Shown one piece after another: positions 10,433-24,087 of a stretch of 58,027 nt of DNA (positions are counted from its first letter, which is position 1; each line of letters opens with the position of its first letter). The translations under genes were made by a program, and so were the position numbers. Origin of the DNA: Mesotaenium endlicherianum (Eukaryota; Streptophyta; Zygnematophyceae; Zygnematales; Mesotaeniaceae); contig WELA01004336.1 in assembly GCA_009602735.1 (NCBI GenBank), positions 126,633 to 184,659 on the forward strand, written 5' to 3'. The notes below the pieces were generated by a model, which did no database searches, had not been told where the DNA came from, and was given only the letters and a program-made list of their open reading frames with translations.

Positions 10433-13400
10433 CTAGATGGCCATCGGCTTCATGTACATGGTGGCGGTCGCGGGCGGCTGTATCAGGCCAGGTGGCGGGC
10501 CCACGCAGTCCAGCACCGCGCGCGCCTGGCTCTCGCGGTACTGCAGCACGAGCGCCTGCAGCTGGCGCGCCTTCTCCTGGAGCTGCTGCATCTCCTCCGC
10601 CAGCGCCTGGGCCGAGTGGCCGCCCTCGTCCAGGATGGCTCGCAGGCGACTGTTCTCGTGGCGCTGCTGCTGCGCCTGCGCCTCCGCCTGCGCGCGCGCG
10701 CAAACAGACTTGGAGAATTAAGTTAACGACAGGTGGCGCTCAAGCCTCGCACCGTACGTTCACACAAAGCCAAAAGTGCACACGAGAGGGCAAGGTTCCT
10801 AGAGTACGCACACGGGCAGGCACGCGCACGCACACGCACACGCACACACACACGCACAGGCACACGCACGCATACACATGCACATGCACAACGGCGCACG
10901 AGGCAAGCACGTATACGTGGCATGCTGCAAGGCCCAGCCCCTCCAAAGAGAAGCCGTGGGTGAGCCCAATCACGCCGGCTGTCAAGCTGTGTGGTGCCAG
11001 GCCTGAGCGCGGGAGGGGCTTGGCCCCTTGGTGCGCTGTTCTCGGGTTCCAAAACTCAAACACAAGCTTAATCTGATGGGCTTCTGGGAGTATGCCGACC
11101 TTCTCCAAAGCTGGTTCAGCTAGAGGGAAGAAGGCTGGCTTGTGAGTACGTGGTGGGAGGAGGAGGAGGAGGAGGAGGAGGAGGAGGAGGAGGGAGCAGC
11201 CTCATGCAGGAAAGTGCATGGGGCAAGGGGAGGGGCACCACCCACCTGGGCGTGGGAGGCTTGCAGCAGGCCGAGGTGCTGCTTGTGCTGCACACATGCC
11301 CGCGTCATTGTTCGGAGGGGCACAACAACGACAACGGCTGTCAGTTCCGCGCCTGAGCAGGGGCTGTCAGGGAGACTTGAGCGTTGGGGGGGGGGAAGAG
11401 GAGATGTGGACTAAGTCACGCGGGTCCCTGAGTTGCACTGGAGCTCTTGATCCGTGTTCCGCCCGCTTCCTGGTTCTCCTTTCTTTTTTTCTTTCATTCT
11501 TTCTCGGTTCCTTGTGAAAGAAGCGGCCACCTGGCATGACGAGTTCTCTGAGGAGGGACCAGAAGGGCGCAGGGAGGAGAGAGAGAGAGGGAGAGAGGAA
11601 GACGGGAAGAGACGGAGAAATCGCAAGCATATGTGCCAGGTGGCGCATCAGGCCCACGCTCTGCAAACTCTCATCACGAGTGAGGGGCTCCAAAACTAGC
11701 TGAGGTTCTCCCACTGCCAGCTGTCACTGCAGGGCACGTACATGCTTCAGGGGCAGGGCCACTGGCGCAGGCAAAGGACAGGATTAAGGTTTGCATCAGC
11801 TGCAGGGGCCAGGCATATAGGATTTGCATGAGCTGCAGGAGCAGGCGTAGGGTCAGATCAGCTGCAGGCGGAGGCAGAGGACGTAGTAGTTGGGGTTTCC
11901 ATCAGGTGCAGGTGCAGGGCAGGGGCAGGTGCAGGCAGGGCAGACCTGCGCAAGCTCCGCGGTGTGAGAGAGCTGCAGCTCCTCCAGGTCCTCCTCCGCC
12001 TTCTCCTTCTGCTGCTTCACCTGCACACACGCACATGCACATGCGCGCAAGCCCGGGACAGCCAGGCCGGGTGTCACACGCGTCAGATCCGTGGCTGAGC
12101 GCAGGGGCACTTGCCAGCTGTTATCCCGGGTGCCTCCCCACCTGGCCCCCGTGTCCGAGAGGTCAGAGGCTCTTCTGCAACCACGTGGACACGCACCCCG
12201 TACTATGAGACTCAAAATTTGCAAGGTTGGAACCACGACGTTGAGTTCTGGGACTATGAACACCTCCCACACCGCTTTTGGCAACAGAAGCAACAGCCCA
12301 CTCTCCATCCTCACAGCTCTCAGGCGTGCCACGTTGCAAGCCATCCAGCCCTTCCACCTTCTTTTTCCGCAACTTGTCTGCGCACCCCCCCTGCCTATCG
12401 GGAGCCTCCAGTTGTCGTCGCACATCCTCCTGTGGCGCACTGCCATTGCCGCTGTTGTTTCAAGCTGCGCCTAGAACTGGCACAGCCCCCAGCCATCGCC
12501 AGCAGCATCACCGAGGAGAGGAGCCTGCGGCCAGGTAGGTGAGGGGGCTGGACTGGGAGGGCTTCAAAGTGAATGGCCAGAAGGGGGGGNNNNNNNNNNN
12601 NNNNNNNNNNNNNNNNNNNNNNNNNNNNNNNNNNNNNNNNNNNNNNNNNNNNNNNNNNNNNNNNNNNNNNNNNNNNNNNNNNNNNNNNNNNNNNNNNNNN
12701 NNNNNNNNNNNNNNNNNNNNNNNNNNNNNNNNNNNNNNNNNNNNNNNNNNNNNNNNNNNNNNNNNNNNAATCAGATACAAGGGCCAAGGTAAGGGCAAAG
12801 GGCAAAGGGCAGAGGGCAAAGGTGAGGGTGAGGGCAACAGCGAGGGTGAGGGTAAGGGGTTGTGAGGGTTTCTAAAGGACGAGGATAGGGGTTCCGGGAG
12901 TGGAAGGAACGGGACGGGGGGGGGGGCACGGAAAGGGACTGACATGGTGGAGCTCGGCCGCCAGCACCTTCATCTGCTTCTGCAGCTGCCTGCCCAGCGC
13001 CGCCGCCTGCTCGCCCCACACGCACGTGCACCCCGCCAGCCAGTCAGCACGCGCACGCACACCCCAGCCAGTCGGCCAGTCGCCCAGCCAGCCAGCCAGC
13101 CGGCCAAGGGCGGGCAGGCGGGCGGGTGGGGGGGCGGGCGGGCGAGCCCTTGCGTCTGTGCCGCTGAGGGACTGCCTTGAAAAGCAGCAGTGGATGCAAG
13201 CACTGCGTTCGACTCTGCCTGCTGCTGCAGTACTGTGCGGAGGCAGGGAGCGTGAGGCTGCGGATTTGACAACAGGTGGCCGGGGAGGGCAGGGCAGGTG
13301 CGGGGACGTGAACAAATGGCGTGCATGATGCTCCCTCCTCCAGCTGGTGCCTACCTGCTGTAAGTACGCATCGTCTTCCGGGCTCTTTGACACTGGCAGA

Positions 13401-16400
13401 GGCCCGCTCCACGTCTGCGGCACATGCGCACACGCAGAGGAAGAGAGAATGAGGAAGGGAGAGGGATTGAAACAAGACAGGCGTGCTCAGTGACGGCGGC
13501 GGGAGTGTCGATAGAAGAAACCGTGATGCGACGCCAGGGCATTCTGAGCTTGCATGTAACTCCCAAGAAGAGTGTCTGCATGCAAACAAGTGCGCCTCTT
13601 GTCCGCCTTGGCATGGATGGGGCTGTCTAGCAGCGGCTGAGCACAGGAGAACCTCTGAGCCGCCAGCACATGCCCCGCTGTCCTGCCCGCAGGCAGGGCT
13701 GCCATGTGGAAAGCCAGCAGAGGTGCACGGGCAATGCCATCTGCTAAGCACAACTTCCTGCACAACCCAGGAACTAATTCGGACTGGCACGGAGTCGCGT
13801 TTCTGTTGACTCGCACAACCAGTTGACTCGCACAACCTCCTCCTTCTCCACATTCAGAACTGCTTGCTAGCTGGGTGGCCCCCCTACATGGAGAAGAGGG
13901 GCAAGAGGAGCTGCACTTCGAGGCCAGAGGCGGGTGGCTGTAGGGACATCCGCGGTGAGGGAGCTCTTGCAGCACCCGCAGGAGGAGAAGGAGAAAGAGG
14001 AAGAGGGCAGGAATGATGCCCACACATACCGCTCTCACACCGGCACGGTGGGGAGGCTCCACCGTCGCCCCGGCCGAGCGATTCTCCAGGGTCGTGCGGA
14101 GCGCGTCCCTCTCGTCCATGACGCGCCCCAGCATGGCGCACAGGTCCTCTCCTTGCCCGTCGCGGCCGGCTGCGCCGCTGCCCTCGCTGCCCTCGCTGCC
14201 GGCCTCGTCTGCCGCCGGCGCCAGCGCAATGCCGTTCCAGGAGCCCCCGTCCCCGCTCCCGCCCCCGGGTGCCCCCTCTCCGCACCCGCCCCCTCCGAGG
14301 AGCATCCTCCTCAGCTCCTCCCTCTCTCGCACAGCTGCCGCTCTGACCTGCTCCACCTCTTGCCGGTCAGCCTCATGCTGGCTCGCCCCCTGCTGCTGAG
14401 TCAGCTTCGGGGCCAGCGGCGCCTCGCTGGCACAGGTGCCAGCGGCGAGCTTGGCGTGGATACCGGCCCCCTCGTGGCGTCGCACGCCCGCCTCCACCTG
14501 GACGCTTCCAGGACCTCCTGCCAGGGCAAGCTGCATCGAGTCCCTCTCGCGTTCGCACTCGCTCAGCTGAGACCGCAGCGACTCTACTTCCTCCAGCGTC
14601 CGCATCAGCACCGCCTCAAATTCCTCAAGCTGCCCCACCTGCCCCCGCACCTGTCCCCGCCCCTCCACCTGTCCCTCACCGCCTCTCTCTCCAGCCTCCT
14701 CGCCGAGCGCGTCCTCTCCAACCGAGTGTGCGTTTGTCTCAAGCCCAGCATGTGCAGCGTGCACCTGGCCAGCACTACCCCCTGCTACTGCGACTGCCTC
14801 CGCTCCTCCCGCCCGCAACCCCTCCCCCTCGCCCTCCCCCCCGCCCTCTGCGTCTGCCCCTGCGGTGCGGGGCCTTGCAGCGCTTGGCAGCGTGGAGGAA
14901 AGCATCTGCAGGGCGCCGGCCAGAGCGTCGGAAAGCTTGCTGTTCTCGTCGGCCATGGCTGCGCCCTCTGCACTCAGGCGGCGGCTCTCCTCTGCGGCCC
15001 TCTCCTTCTCCGCCAGCAGGCCGGCCCTCTCCTCCACCAGCTGGTTGCGCTCGGCGCTGACGTCAGCGAGCGCGCGCCTGGCGTCGTCGCGGTCCTCCCT
15101 GGTGGCCGCCAGCTCGTCCTTGAGGGCCTCAAGCTCGCCACTTGTCAGCCCCAGGACCTTGCTCAGGCGCTCGCCCTCGCGGGAGACGGCCTGCAGCGCC
15201 CGCTTAGCGGCGTCGCGCTCGCTCGTGGCCAGCGCCAGGGCCCTCTTGAGGTTCTTGCTCTCGCGCTCGTACACCTCAGCAGACGCCCTCATGTTGTCGC
15301 GCTCCGAGCTCGCCAGGCTGGCGCCCGTGTTGGCCTCCTCCAGCTTCCTGCTCCACGCCAGCTCAGCTTAAGAAGTTGTCAATGTCCACACAAGCTCTAT
15401 GACGAATCGTTCAACATGTATGCACGTACATATGGATGTATGTATATAAATGCATTTCCAATCGTCATGATGTTGTCTTAACCATAACGTAAGAGCAACG
15501 ACGTATGGTAACATAAGACCTTCAACACTTCTTAGGCCAACCCGTGGCTTGCGAGAGAGGCTGGCTCATCAGCACCCCCAAGTGTGTGACTTACACCCGC
15601 CCTTCTGTCCTATTTGAGACCCTGCCCCCTGTCGCGCACGAACTGCAAGCAGCTGACGAGCACGGCCAGCTGTCAGCGTGGGAGCTGCCGCTGCCACTGC
15701 TGCTGCTGCTGCTGCTGCTGCAGTACCTGGTGAGGCCCAGCAGCTGCATCTCCAGGGTCGCCTTGCGAAGCTCCCAGTCAGGGGGGGGCAAGCGCGCTGC
15801 TGCCTCCTCCTTTGCCTGCATTCACTCGGCCGCGTCGCCACAAGCGTGAGAGAGTCCGCCGGCGCTCAGTATCAAGGAGGGCAGAAGTGGGGGGAGAGCA
15901 TGCGTGTATGCAAGGGCTCTGCATGACCCAAGTGTCGCGTACGAAGCAAACGGCATGTGAGCACGCGCACCCCTCGGGAGCTGGCACGCGTCGGTGCACG
16001 CCCGCGCTTGCTCGCTCGCGCTCCCATTTGTCGTGCGCGGAGTGAGCGATGACAGCGAGAAGAAACGAGTGCGGGCGATGCGGGGACTCAAAGACCAGAA
16101 GGAAAACGTGCATCGGGAGAGAGGCGGCAGCAGGGCAGGGGCGCGCACCTTGAGTTGGTCCTGGAGGCTCTGAATGTGGAGCCGCGCCCTGCTCCTCTCC
16201 AGGTCCATGTCCGCGAGCTGCACGCACGCATGCCAGCCGCAGCGCCGGCCAGGGCAGCGCAGAAGGGGCACCTGCATGAGTTCCTCGCCGCTTGCTCTGA
16301 CTCTGTCTACGCACAACACGGGGCTACGTGTGCACACTGTACACGTGCCACACTGTGTTGCCATGTGCAGGTGCGTGTGTGAGTTTGCGTGCGTGCATGT

Positions 16401-19400
16401 CTGCGTATGTGTGTGCGTGTGCGTGTGCGTGTGCGTGTGGCTTATGTGTATGTGTGCACGCGCATGCAATGGTACGTGTGTACAATGAATATGCGTTGTG
16501 CAAATACGCGAAATCCTGCTTCTCCAAGCCAGCCCACAACCCTGCTTCCTCCTGAAGGATGCGTGCGACGTGTCGCAGTAACGATGTGCCAGCTCACCTT
16601 CAGCTTGAGGGCGCGCATGCCGCTCTCCGGCTCCTTGCTCCTGTCGCTCTGCGCCTGCTCACGGACAGGGAGACACCGCCAGCATCCCGTTCACTCCCAG
16701 CGTTCAGAGCTTGGGAGCTCAAGTGGGCGAGCGCATCTGGAGCACGATGCCAGCTGGCGCAGCTCTACACGAGCCTCGGCAGCTCAAGGTGGCAGTCCCT
16801 TTCATTCGGAGTGGAACGCCAGCTGCCACAGGCAGGGCACAAGGACCCCAGCAGAGACGGGGCAGGCCTCACTCAGCTGCCTCCTCCCAGTGATGCCATG
16901 TGGCGCTCAGCATTCCGAGGCTAGGCTCCCAAGGAGCCCCAGACCTTCCAAGTGCTGCTTGTTCTGAAGCCTTGGACCACAGAGCCGGAGAAAGGGGCCA
17001 CTCTGTAACTTTCCCCCCTCTACCTTCCCCCATGCCCAACCCCTCTTCCCCCTCGCACCCTTTCCCCCTGCCCAAGGCCCACGGCCGGCTCCCCCTAACG
17101 TCCCGTTTTCGCGTCCCGCAATCGCGTCCCCGTCCCCGTCCCCGTCCCGTCCCATAGCCAGTCCTCGCAGCCAGACCACTCCGGCCTCCCCCCTCCTGCA
17201 CCCCCTTGGACATTTCTACCTCCAGGGCTTCTGGAACTGTGCCTTTTCTCTGCCACAGCATTTTGACCTGCCCTTTCCCCGGCGCCTTCTCCACCCTCTA
17301 ATGTTTGGCAGCGCGCCTGTCTCATCACGAAGGAGACAGGTGTGCCCAGCTACAGGGGGTTCTTTGTACCGACGTACTGGCCGCATCTCATAAACCTAGA
17401 GAGAGAGAGAGAAAGAGAGAGCTAGAGGGAGAGAGAGGGAGAGGTAGACGTTGGGGGGGGGGGGGGTATGAGAGGCGCCCACCTGATTGGACCTGACTGA
17501 GAAGGGCGCCTGCCTGGCAGCAGCACTGCCGCCTGGCGAGGACGGCCTGAGGGCCACGATGACCGAGCTGGACAATGTGCTCGACGAAGACGACAACGAC
17601 GACAGCAGCGACGACGACGACGTTGACGACTCCTCCCCCTGCTCCACACCCTCGTGGGCGGGGCCGGAGCCCGAGGAGCTCGCAGCCCTGTCCGAGGCGG
17701 GTGCTGCCGGCGACACCGTGTCCTACGGCGACAGACAGACCACAGTGCATGTATGGTTAAGTAGCAGGTCCCCACAGGCCTCCACAGGCCCCCGCAGGCA
17801 CCCACGCGCCCTCATGGGCCCCCGTAGGTCCCCCACACGCGTGGTTCACACATCTGTCAACGGCACCCGGGCAGGAGGCTACTACCTCACGAGCCAGCAG
17901 GGCGTGTGTGTTGTCATCTCGGAGTGTCTAGAGTGTAGGCGGGTACATAGCGTGGGAGTTTCCTCGACCAACCGACCTCGGCAGACACGCCTGGAGTGCT
18001 CTCCATCAGGGCTCATCGTGCATGTGTGCGTGCATGCGTGCGGGCAGGGCCACGTGGGGTAAGAAGGAGGAGGCCCGCACACGCGTCCCCTCCCCCTCAT
18101 AGTGGAAATCAATGGCAGGTGTGACGCAGCTTCTGGCAGGGTGGAACCAGAGAGGCTGGGGGAATTCACAGCTGGAAGGGACGTCGAAGGGGTGTGCGCC
18201 TGCAGATGGGTGCAGTGGCAGGGAGCGAAGGGCTGGGACTGGTTCTCTTCTCTACACACATGCAGGGCCTACGCCTCAGGGGGAAAAGTTCTTGGTCTGC
18301 GACGGCACCTTCAGGTGAGTCTGTAGAAGGAGCAACACTGCCGATCGTTACACACCGCGCCCGTGCACACAGGCACGCATACTGTTCAATGTGTCTTTCA
18401 CCATGCGGGGATGTCTTTGCTTGTGCCACTGGTGACTGACCTCATGCTGCTCGGCTGCCGCGCCTCTGGCAGCTCCCAGTCGCTTGGGGGGGGGGCCGCG
18501 GGAGAGGCCGGGGCTGGGCCTCCTGTTCAGATGGCTGCTGCTGGAGCTGTTCCTGGCGTTGCTGGCGTTGTTGGCGCCGGGGGTGGTTGCAATGGGGCTG
18601 GTGGCGGCGACGGTGACAGTGTTGCAGTTAGTGGGGCCCAGAGCTAAAGGGCCCCCAGGCTTGGCAGCCTTGGTGGGCGACAGGCCCCTCTTCCTGAGCG
18701 TCGTGTCCGACAGGGTCGGGATCCGCGACTTTCCCCCCCCGTCAATCTCGCCCCCCCTCCTGGAAGCAGCAGCCAGCCCCCTGCTGCTGTTGCTGTAGCT
18801 GGCGTTCTCCACGCCCTGCTCGCACAGGCTTCTCCGCAGGAGGTGGCCCTCCGGGCCTCCCTCTAGGTGTCCCTTGATCTTGCTGACCACCCGGTTCTCC
18901 TTGGCATCCAGCTGGGCATCCAGCTCGCCGTCTCGGCCGCTGCCGGCCTTTGATCTGGCATCCTGACGGCCCAGGAGGTCGCCCGGAGGAGCTGTCTCAG
19001 GCTGGGACGCGGGCTCCAGCGCGGGGGCTGACTCCGCAGTTTCCAATACTTCGTCGACGACGCAGCTTCCCCCAGAAGTGCCACTGCTGTTGCTGCAGCT
19101 GCTGCTATTGTTTCCGCTGGCCTCTGTTGCCTCCTCCTGGGCCGCCTCTGTTGCCGTCCCCTGGGACGCCTCTGTTGCCTTCGCCTGCTGGGCCTTTGCA
19201 GGAGCTGCTGACGCATTCTTGCTCTCTAAGGTGCGAAATTCAGCCCCAGCCTCGGCGCCTGAGGGGCTGACACCTGGAGAAGCCCGGGGCGAGAGGACGG
19301 ACAGGCGACGCCGCACTGTCTCGAGTCCATGTCACACAGCGCACCCACATGGCAAGATGCCGAGTGTCAGAATGCCAGAAGGCTGGACTTGCGTGTGAGC

Positions 19401-20107
19401 CTTGCAGAGGTCGGGTGAGGGAGAAAGCTCAGAGTCAGCCAGAGGCCAGGTGGCAGCTACTCAGAGGCAAGTGGGCTGCAGCTGCCCGGGAGTTGGGATC
19501 CGCACATGTGAGTGCCTAGGGTCAGCCCGGAGCCAGCCACGTGTCGTGCAGCTAGTGCATGAGTTGTTGAGTAACACAAGCCCAAGAGCTGGAGGCGCCC
19601 GACGTTTGATTACACACAAGTCCGTGCACATCAATGTGACTGTTGCTCCTCCCGTTGCTTCCTCCAGGGAGGAGTGACATGACTCTACCCACTGTGTATG
19701 CCCCGGCTTCGAAAGTCAACAACACCCCAGGCAGCCAACCTGGCAGCTCTGTCTGATTGATTTCCCCCTCATGCTACTCTGCAGGCACGCGAGTTGCACA
19801 CACATAGAGGTGCGTTTTTTACTCATAACATGTCAGGAGCGATTCCTTTTGTTATTTTGTTGATTTGTTGTTAGGATGGCACTCGAGTTGTTGCACTACT
19901 ATGAAGTTGCTGCATTGCTATATTTATCGTCACATCATACGACATTGTTATTATCATTGTATCATACGACATTGTCAGTGCTGTGTCAGCCAAGGGTCCC
20001 TCACCTGGAGATGCAGAAGACCTCGGGTTCCTCTGGCTGCTTGCGCCAGGGGCTGAAGAGAACGCTCGCAGGCTGCAAGGCCCAGACAGACAGCATGCAC
20101 TGCACAT
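10433..20107 (-). CDS. Long Ser/Ala-rich coiled-coil protein, unknown function (multi-exon)
   Basis: Exons in reading order: 20107-20005, 19315-18441, 17722-17483, 16654-16598, 16217-16149, 15815-15727, 15347-14030, 13414-13355, 13006-12944, 12020-11946, 11287-11246, 10687-10433 (stop TAG). All junction phases agree and total at least 1081 residues. The first ATG in frame is at 20107. Residues 1 to about 406 are disordered, rich in Ser, Pro, Ala, Asn and Gly (SSASPVRRRLSVLSPRASPG at the exon 1/2 join). From about residue 407 the protein is predicted coiled coil (KLEEANTGASLASSERDN, LTSGELEALKDELAATREDR, VKQQKEKAEEDLEELQLSHT, EEMQQLQEKARQLQALVLQY), broken by a Gly/Glu/Ala-rich stretch. The tail is TATMYMKPMAI. 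I do not recognise the family; a cytoskeletal, golgin or filament-like role is possible but unproven. More exons may lie in the gap at 12590-12768 or at 18,2xx. The weakest exon is 17722-17483, which has coding potential on both strands. Confidence 0.6.
10805..10890. repeat. (CA)n-rich tract in the last intron of the coiled-coil gene
   Basis: CA/CG-rich on the plus strand, hence UG-rich in the transcript of the minus-strand gene. Confidence 0.9.
11155..11193. repeat. (GGA)n trinucleotide repeat
   Basis: About 13 GGA units, intronic in the minus-strand coiled-coil gene. Confidence 0.95.
12590..12768. other. Assembly gap (179 N)
   Basis: A run of N inside an intron, or a missing exon region, of the minus-strand coiled-coil gene. 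It is flanked by a G run on the left and degenerate AGGGCA/GAGGGT repeats at about 12780-12860 on the right, which probably caused the break. Confidence 0.95.
15698..15722. repeat. (CTG)n repeat beside a splice donor of the coiled-coil gene
   Basis: About eight CTG units lie just past the donor edge at 15727 on the minus strand, so the intron begins GTACTGCAGCAG. Confidence 0.9.
16375..16460. repeat. (GT)n-rich tract
   Basis: GT/GC-rich on the plus strand, in an intron of the minus-strand coiled-coil gene. Confidence 0.9.
17398..17466. repeat. (GA)n and poly-G tract
   Basis: GA-rich run to about 17445 followed by a G run to 17466, just downstream of the Ser-rich exon on the minus strand. 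Confidence 0.9.
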
Positions 20108-23100
20108 CCTCAGTCCCAACCTTGCAACAGTCTGGAAGAACCAGGCAAGCTAGCAAGCTGGCATAGCTCGTGGCGATTTCTTCTTGTCAAATAAGAGCCA
20201 CATCCCGGCTTACTACCATGCTTACAAAGGAATAGAAGGGTATGAAAGATGTCCACGCTTTCCCAGGGTAAAAATACAGCTCAGACTTCAAGCTTCCTTT
20301 TCAAAGTGAAACAAAATGCACACCAGATGCACACCTGGTCAGCCTAAGGCCCCTGAGCTCGATTCCATGTGAAACTCCTCATTTGAAGCTTGGAACTGGG
20401 CCACAAAGAACGTATCCGCTAATATGCTCTACGTTTTTACCCTGCTCGAGCCAACCCCATGTTACTACTTGACCTTTACAATGTAGTAGGCCAGTAGTAA
20501 TATGGCACTGTGTGAGAATCAGTTTAGATTGACTGACCTTGGAGCATCGCCACACATGTTCTCGTGTCTGGACCTGAGATCCGGGGCCTTGCATATGCTC
20601 GTTGAAGTCAGTCCCGAAGTTAACTCTACAGGCTTTTTGGAAGGGTAGGGTATCCTTGACGGGCTTAATCCTTTAGCTGGTGCCTCGGAAATCCTGCACA
20701 TTCGTACGCATTCATGAGGAAAAAGTTTAGCCCCGGTCACGCTGCCATTCGAAACACCTCGCAAGAGTGTCTCACAAGTTCCACCTACAATCTCGTTACG
20801 CTTGAGGTATGGTATCTGGCAGCTGAAACAAAGACGACTTAGTCCGAAGTCACATCAAAATTTGCTTGAACTTCTAGCTGACCGGGCAAGTGATTTTTCT
20901 AGTGATGAGTGTGATGCAATCCCTTCACGGCAGCTATCCCCTTGAAATGCACGAGACCATCAGTATGAGAGCTAACGCAGTGACTACCTTAGATTCGTCA
21001 TTCTGGACGGCTCGATCTCCTGTGCGTGCAAGTTGCAGGGTAAATTTCATTCGTTTGCAAAGTGGTCCCTGTAATCAATCACTCGGAAACAAGCTGAGGT
21101 TCGTGGTCAAACTCTTGCAAGCAGTATCAGGATGCCGCATTAATTGAGCAGACGTGCTACTGAAGTGCTACAGACGAGTACTTTCTCTGTGAATACTGAT
21201 GAGAAGGCTTCTGTAGAACGGAGCTTCATTCGGAGCTTCACACTCCACAAGTTTCCAGGCTTGCTAGTCAGCAGAAGTCGAACTCACACTCAAATCATCA
21301 ATGAGAGATCTTCAAGGGCTCCAGGTGGAGCGGGTGGGGAGCGAATTTGGACCAAAGTGGACAATTGGAGTGTGACCGTGATGAGCGCCGAGCAGAACGT
21401 TGCCATCAGTTGCCAGAACTTGTTCAGGCTGGTTCAGGCTGGTTGAGGCTCACTTTCAAATTCTATTTCCAGAGAAATCTGAACCGCTAGTGATCTGACA
21501 GGCCAGCTTCTGCATGCTCATCTTCACGGTCCATGAGGGTCTGGAGAAAGTTTCGGGTATTCGAGAAATTGAGCCCTTGAAGCATGCCGCGTTTAGCAGT
21601 CTCTCGAATCGGGAGGAAAGGGCTATACGGAACCACTGGCAGGAACGACGCAGCTGGGACACAATGTTCGCGATTCGAAACCCGATCGCAACGTTCCTCT
21701 GGGATGCTCTGGGAATGCTCTCGAATATTGTTGCCCCTGGTTGCCCCCACATTTGAAGGCCGGCCAAAAAGTGTAGGAAGGTGGTGCATGGAGGAGGAAC
21801 TTCACAAGACGTATATTTGGGTTGAAGGATGCCGAGTCCTTGCATATGAGGACAACTCTTATTTGCCGAGACCAACTTTGACTGCAACAAAAGCCATGGC
21901 AACTAAGTGAGTGTTGGAAAATCTTTTCTTTACAGGTAGTTAATCTCCCCTCGGAGTTGTACAACTCGAGATTTTTTTATGATCAATTTTGCGCCAAAAT
22001 TGCCCTCCCAAAAGTTGGTATGATTTGGGAGACCCTCATGAGAATTCCCAAAGCATAGAACCTTCACGTGATCTCTTAAATTTGGAACCAACTCCCATGG
22101 GCATACATTTAGGAGCCATTTCTTTTTGACGATGTCAACTGAGCGGGCCGGCAAACCACGGAAACTATAATTTTTCGGGCACAAGGAGATATTCTCTACA
22201 TATCGGCTAAAAGAACATCTCCGGACGTGCCGGAATTACCACGAAAATATTTCGATAATGACCACAAGATATTCTGCGCAACTAAAATTAGAATAGAATT
22301 AAGTGCAATATATTTGTGTTTGTAATGGTTATACATGCATATCTTGATTTGGACGCAACTCGCAAGGACATGACAGATCTCTTTAAAGTTTCCACATATA
22401 TCTCACATGTGAGAATGTCTGACTTGTTTATTTTGAAAGATTTAAGCTGTTGAGGTTGGAAGGGTTTTGTTATGACTTGCTAGTCTTAATCTAGTGGTCA
22501 ACTATGGGTCTATTTATAAACACTATTGGCGTGTAGCGGCGAAATCTTGTGCAACCAAAAAGACTCCGCACTTCAACCACACAACATGTCTAAAATGACT
22601 TAAGACTTGTAATATGTGCACAATGCTTTCTACCTTTGCAAAACTTCAAGATGTACTGGCATTCACTTAAGCTGTAACCACGAGCTTACTTTAAGCGAGT
22701 GCATTTGAGGTAGGCGAAAAAAAAAGATGAGTATTAAAAAACACAAAACATGCGTCAATAGCATAGGAACAGTTTATAAATGAAACATATGGCAGACCTT
22801 TGATATAAAAATAAAGACATACTTCAGCAATTGGTCATATGTTGCCATCGTTGAATTCTTGTGCCATGATGAGCTTAGTGTTGCATCAGTTACCACTTTC
22901 TTTTCCTAGCGTCAAAAAGTCCACAAAGCACCGTGAAATGAATCGACTTACCAAATAGGCGATTAACAATTAATAAGGATCTTTATATCAGCAAGTAATC
23001 TTTATGGTAATTTTCGTTAACTGGTTAAACGGCAAAGGACAACACACTAGCAATGAATAATACTCGTAAGTCAAATGCGAGTAAACTAGCATCAATAATG

Positions 23101-24014
23101 CAAATCAGTAAACTCATACATAAGCAAGGTTAGAAGACACTGCATATCAATGGCTTCTCGCCTTGGATTCAGATCGCTCTCAGTAAGCTGTACAAGAGAG
23201 TTGGCCTCGTTTCCGAATCCGAACTCGAGAGTAATCCTAGCATATGTACATGGAATGAGTTTACTGTTCAACGGTCAGTGCAATGGCACCGCCTACCCGG
23301 GAGTTAACCACGTTGGTAGGACCTCGGTTAACCAAATCCACCGCCATCTCCCATCATCCCGAATCGCCATCCATCATAGGGATGTCATCTGGCCATTCAT
23401 CTAGCATACCACACTTAGATGCATATCGAGGCAGTTCGCTGCTACCGAGTACGGAAGTCAGCTGGCTGTCAAAGAATGTGTCAGCAAGCTGACTTAAGGT
23501 GACCTCAGCCTGCTACTTCCGGCCGAGTCATTAAACTGATATTAAATATAAAGTCCAGCAGACTGATCATTAACTAGAGTTCAGCAGGCTGAACTTATTT
23601 AACTATATTATTTAAATGAATATTATGTCAACCAATATACTGATTCATTACACACCGGTTCAATATAATATTATCTTATTGCTAACTCTACCATATTTAA
23701 GCAAGGTTATGCCGTTCGCCAGTACGCTTAGTTTTACAGTTTGCTTGTTTGCTATAATTTGTGCTATTTTTAGAGTCCTGTTTGCTGAGTTCGTGTTGAT
23801 TTTTATTTAAAAATTATATTTAATTTAAAAAAAGGCACGGACTTCAAGTGTCGACGTAATGTCGTACATGTTGTACATGTTCGTACTTTTTGGCACGAGC
23901 CGAGCAGAAAAATTATTTTTGGTGAATTTTTTGCATACTAATTTTCGGATTTTTTTCCCCTCTCAAGTCTCTTTTTTCCAAGCATATTTTCTTTTGCTAA
24001 GAATTCAATCGATG

Positions 24015-24087
<73 letters not shown>

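Noticed and set aside
13934..15481. 515-codon plus-strand open frame
   Set aside because: It is the antisense shadow of the big coiled-coil exon (15347-14030), rich in Pro/Leu/Arg with no motif.
18200..18330. Possible extra exon of the coiled-coil gene, or a plus-strand exon ending TTCAG/GTGAGT
   Set aside because: No frame keeps the phase of neighbouring minus-strand exons except a four-codon piece; kept only as a note on antisense signal.
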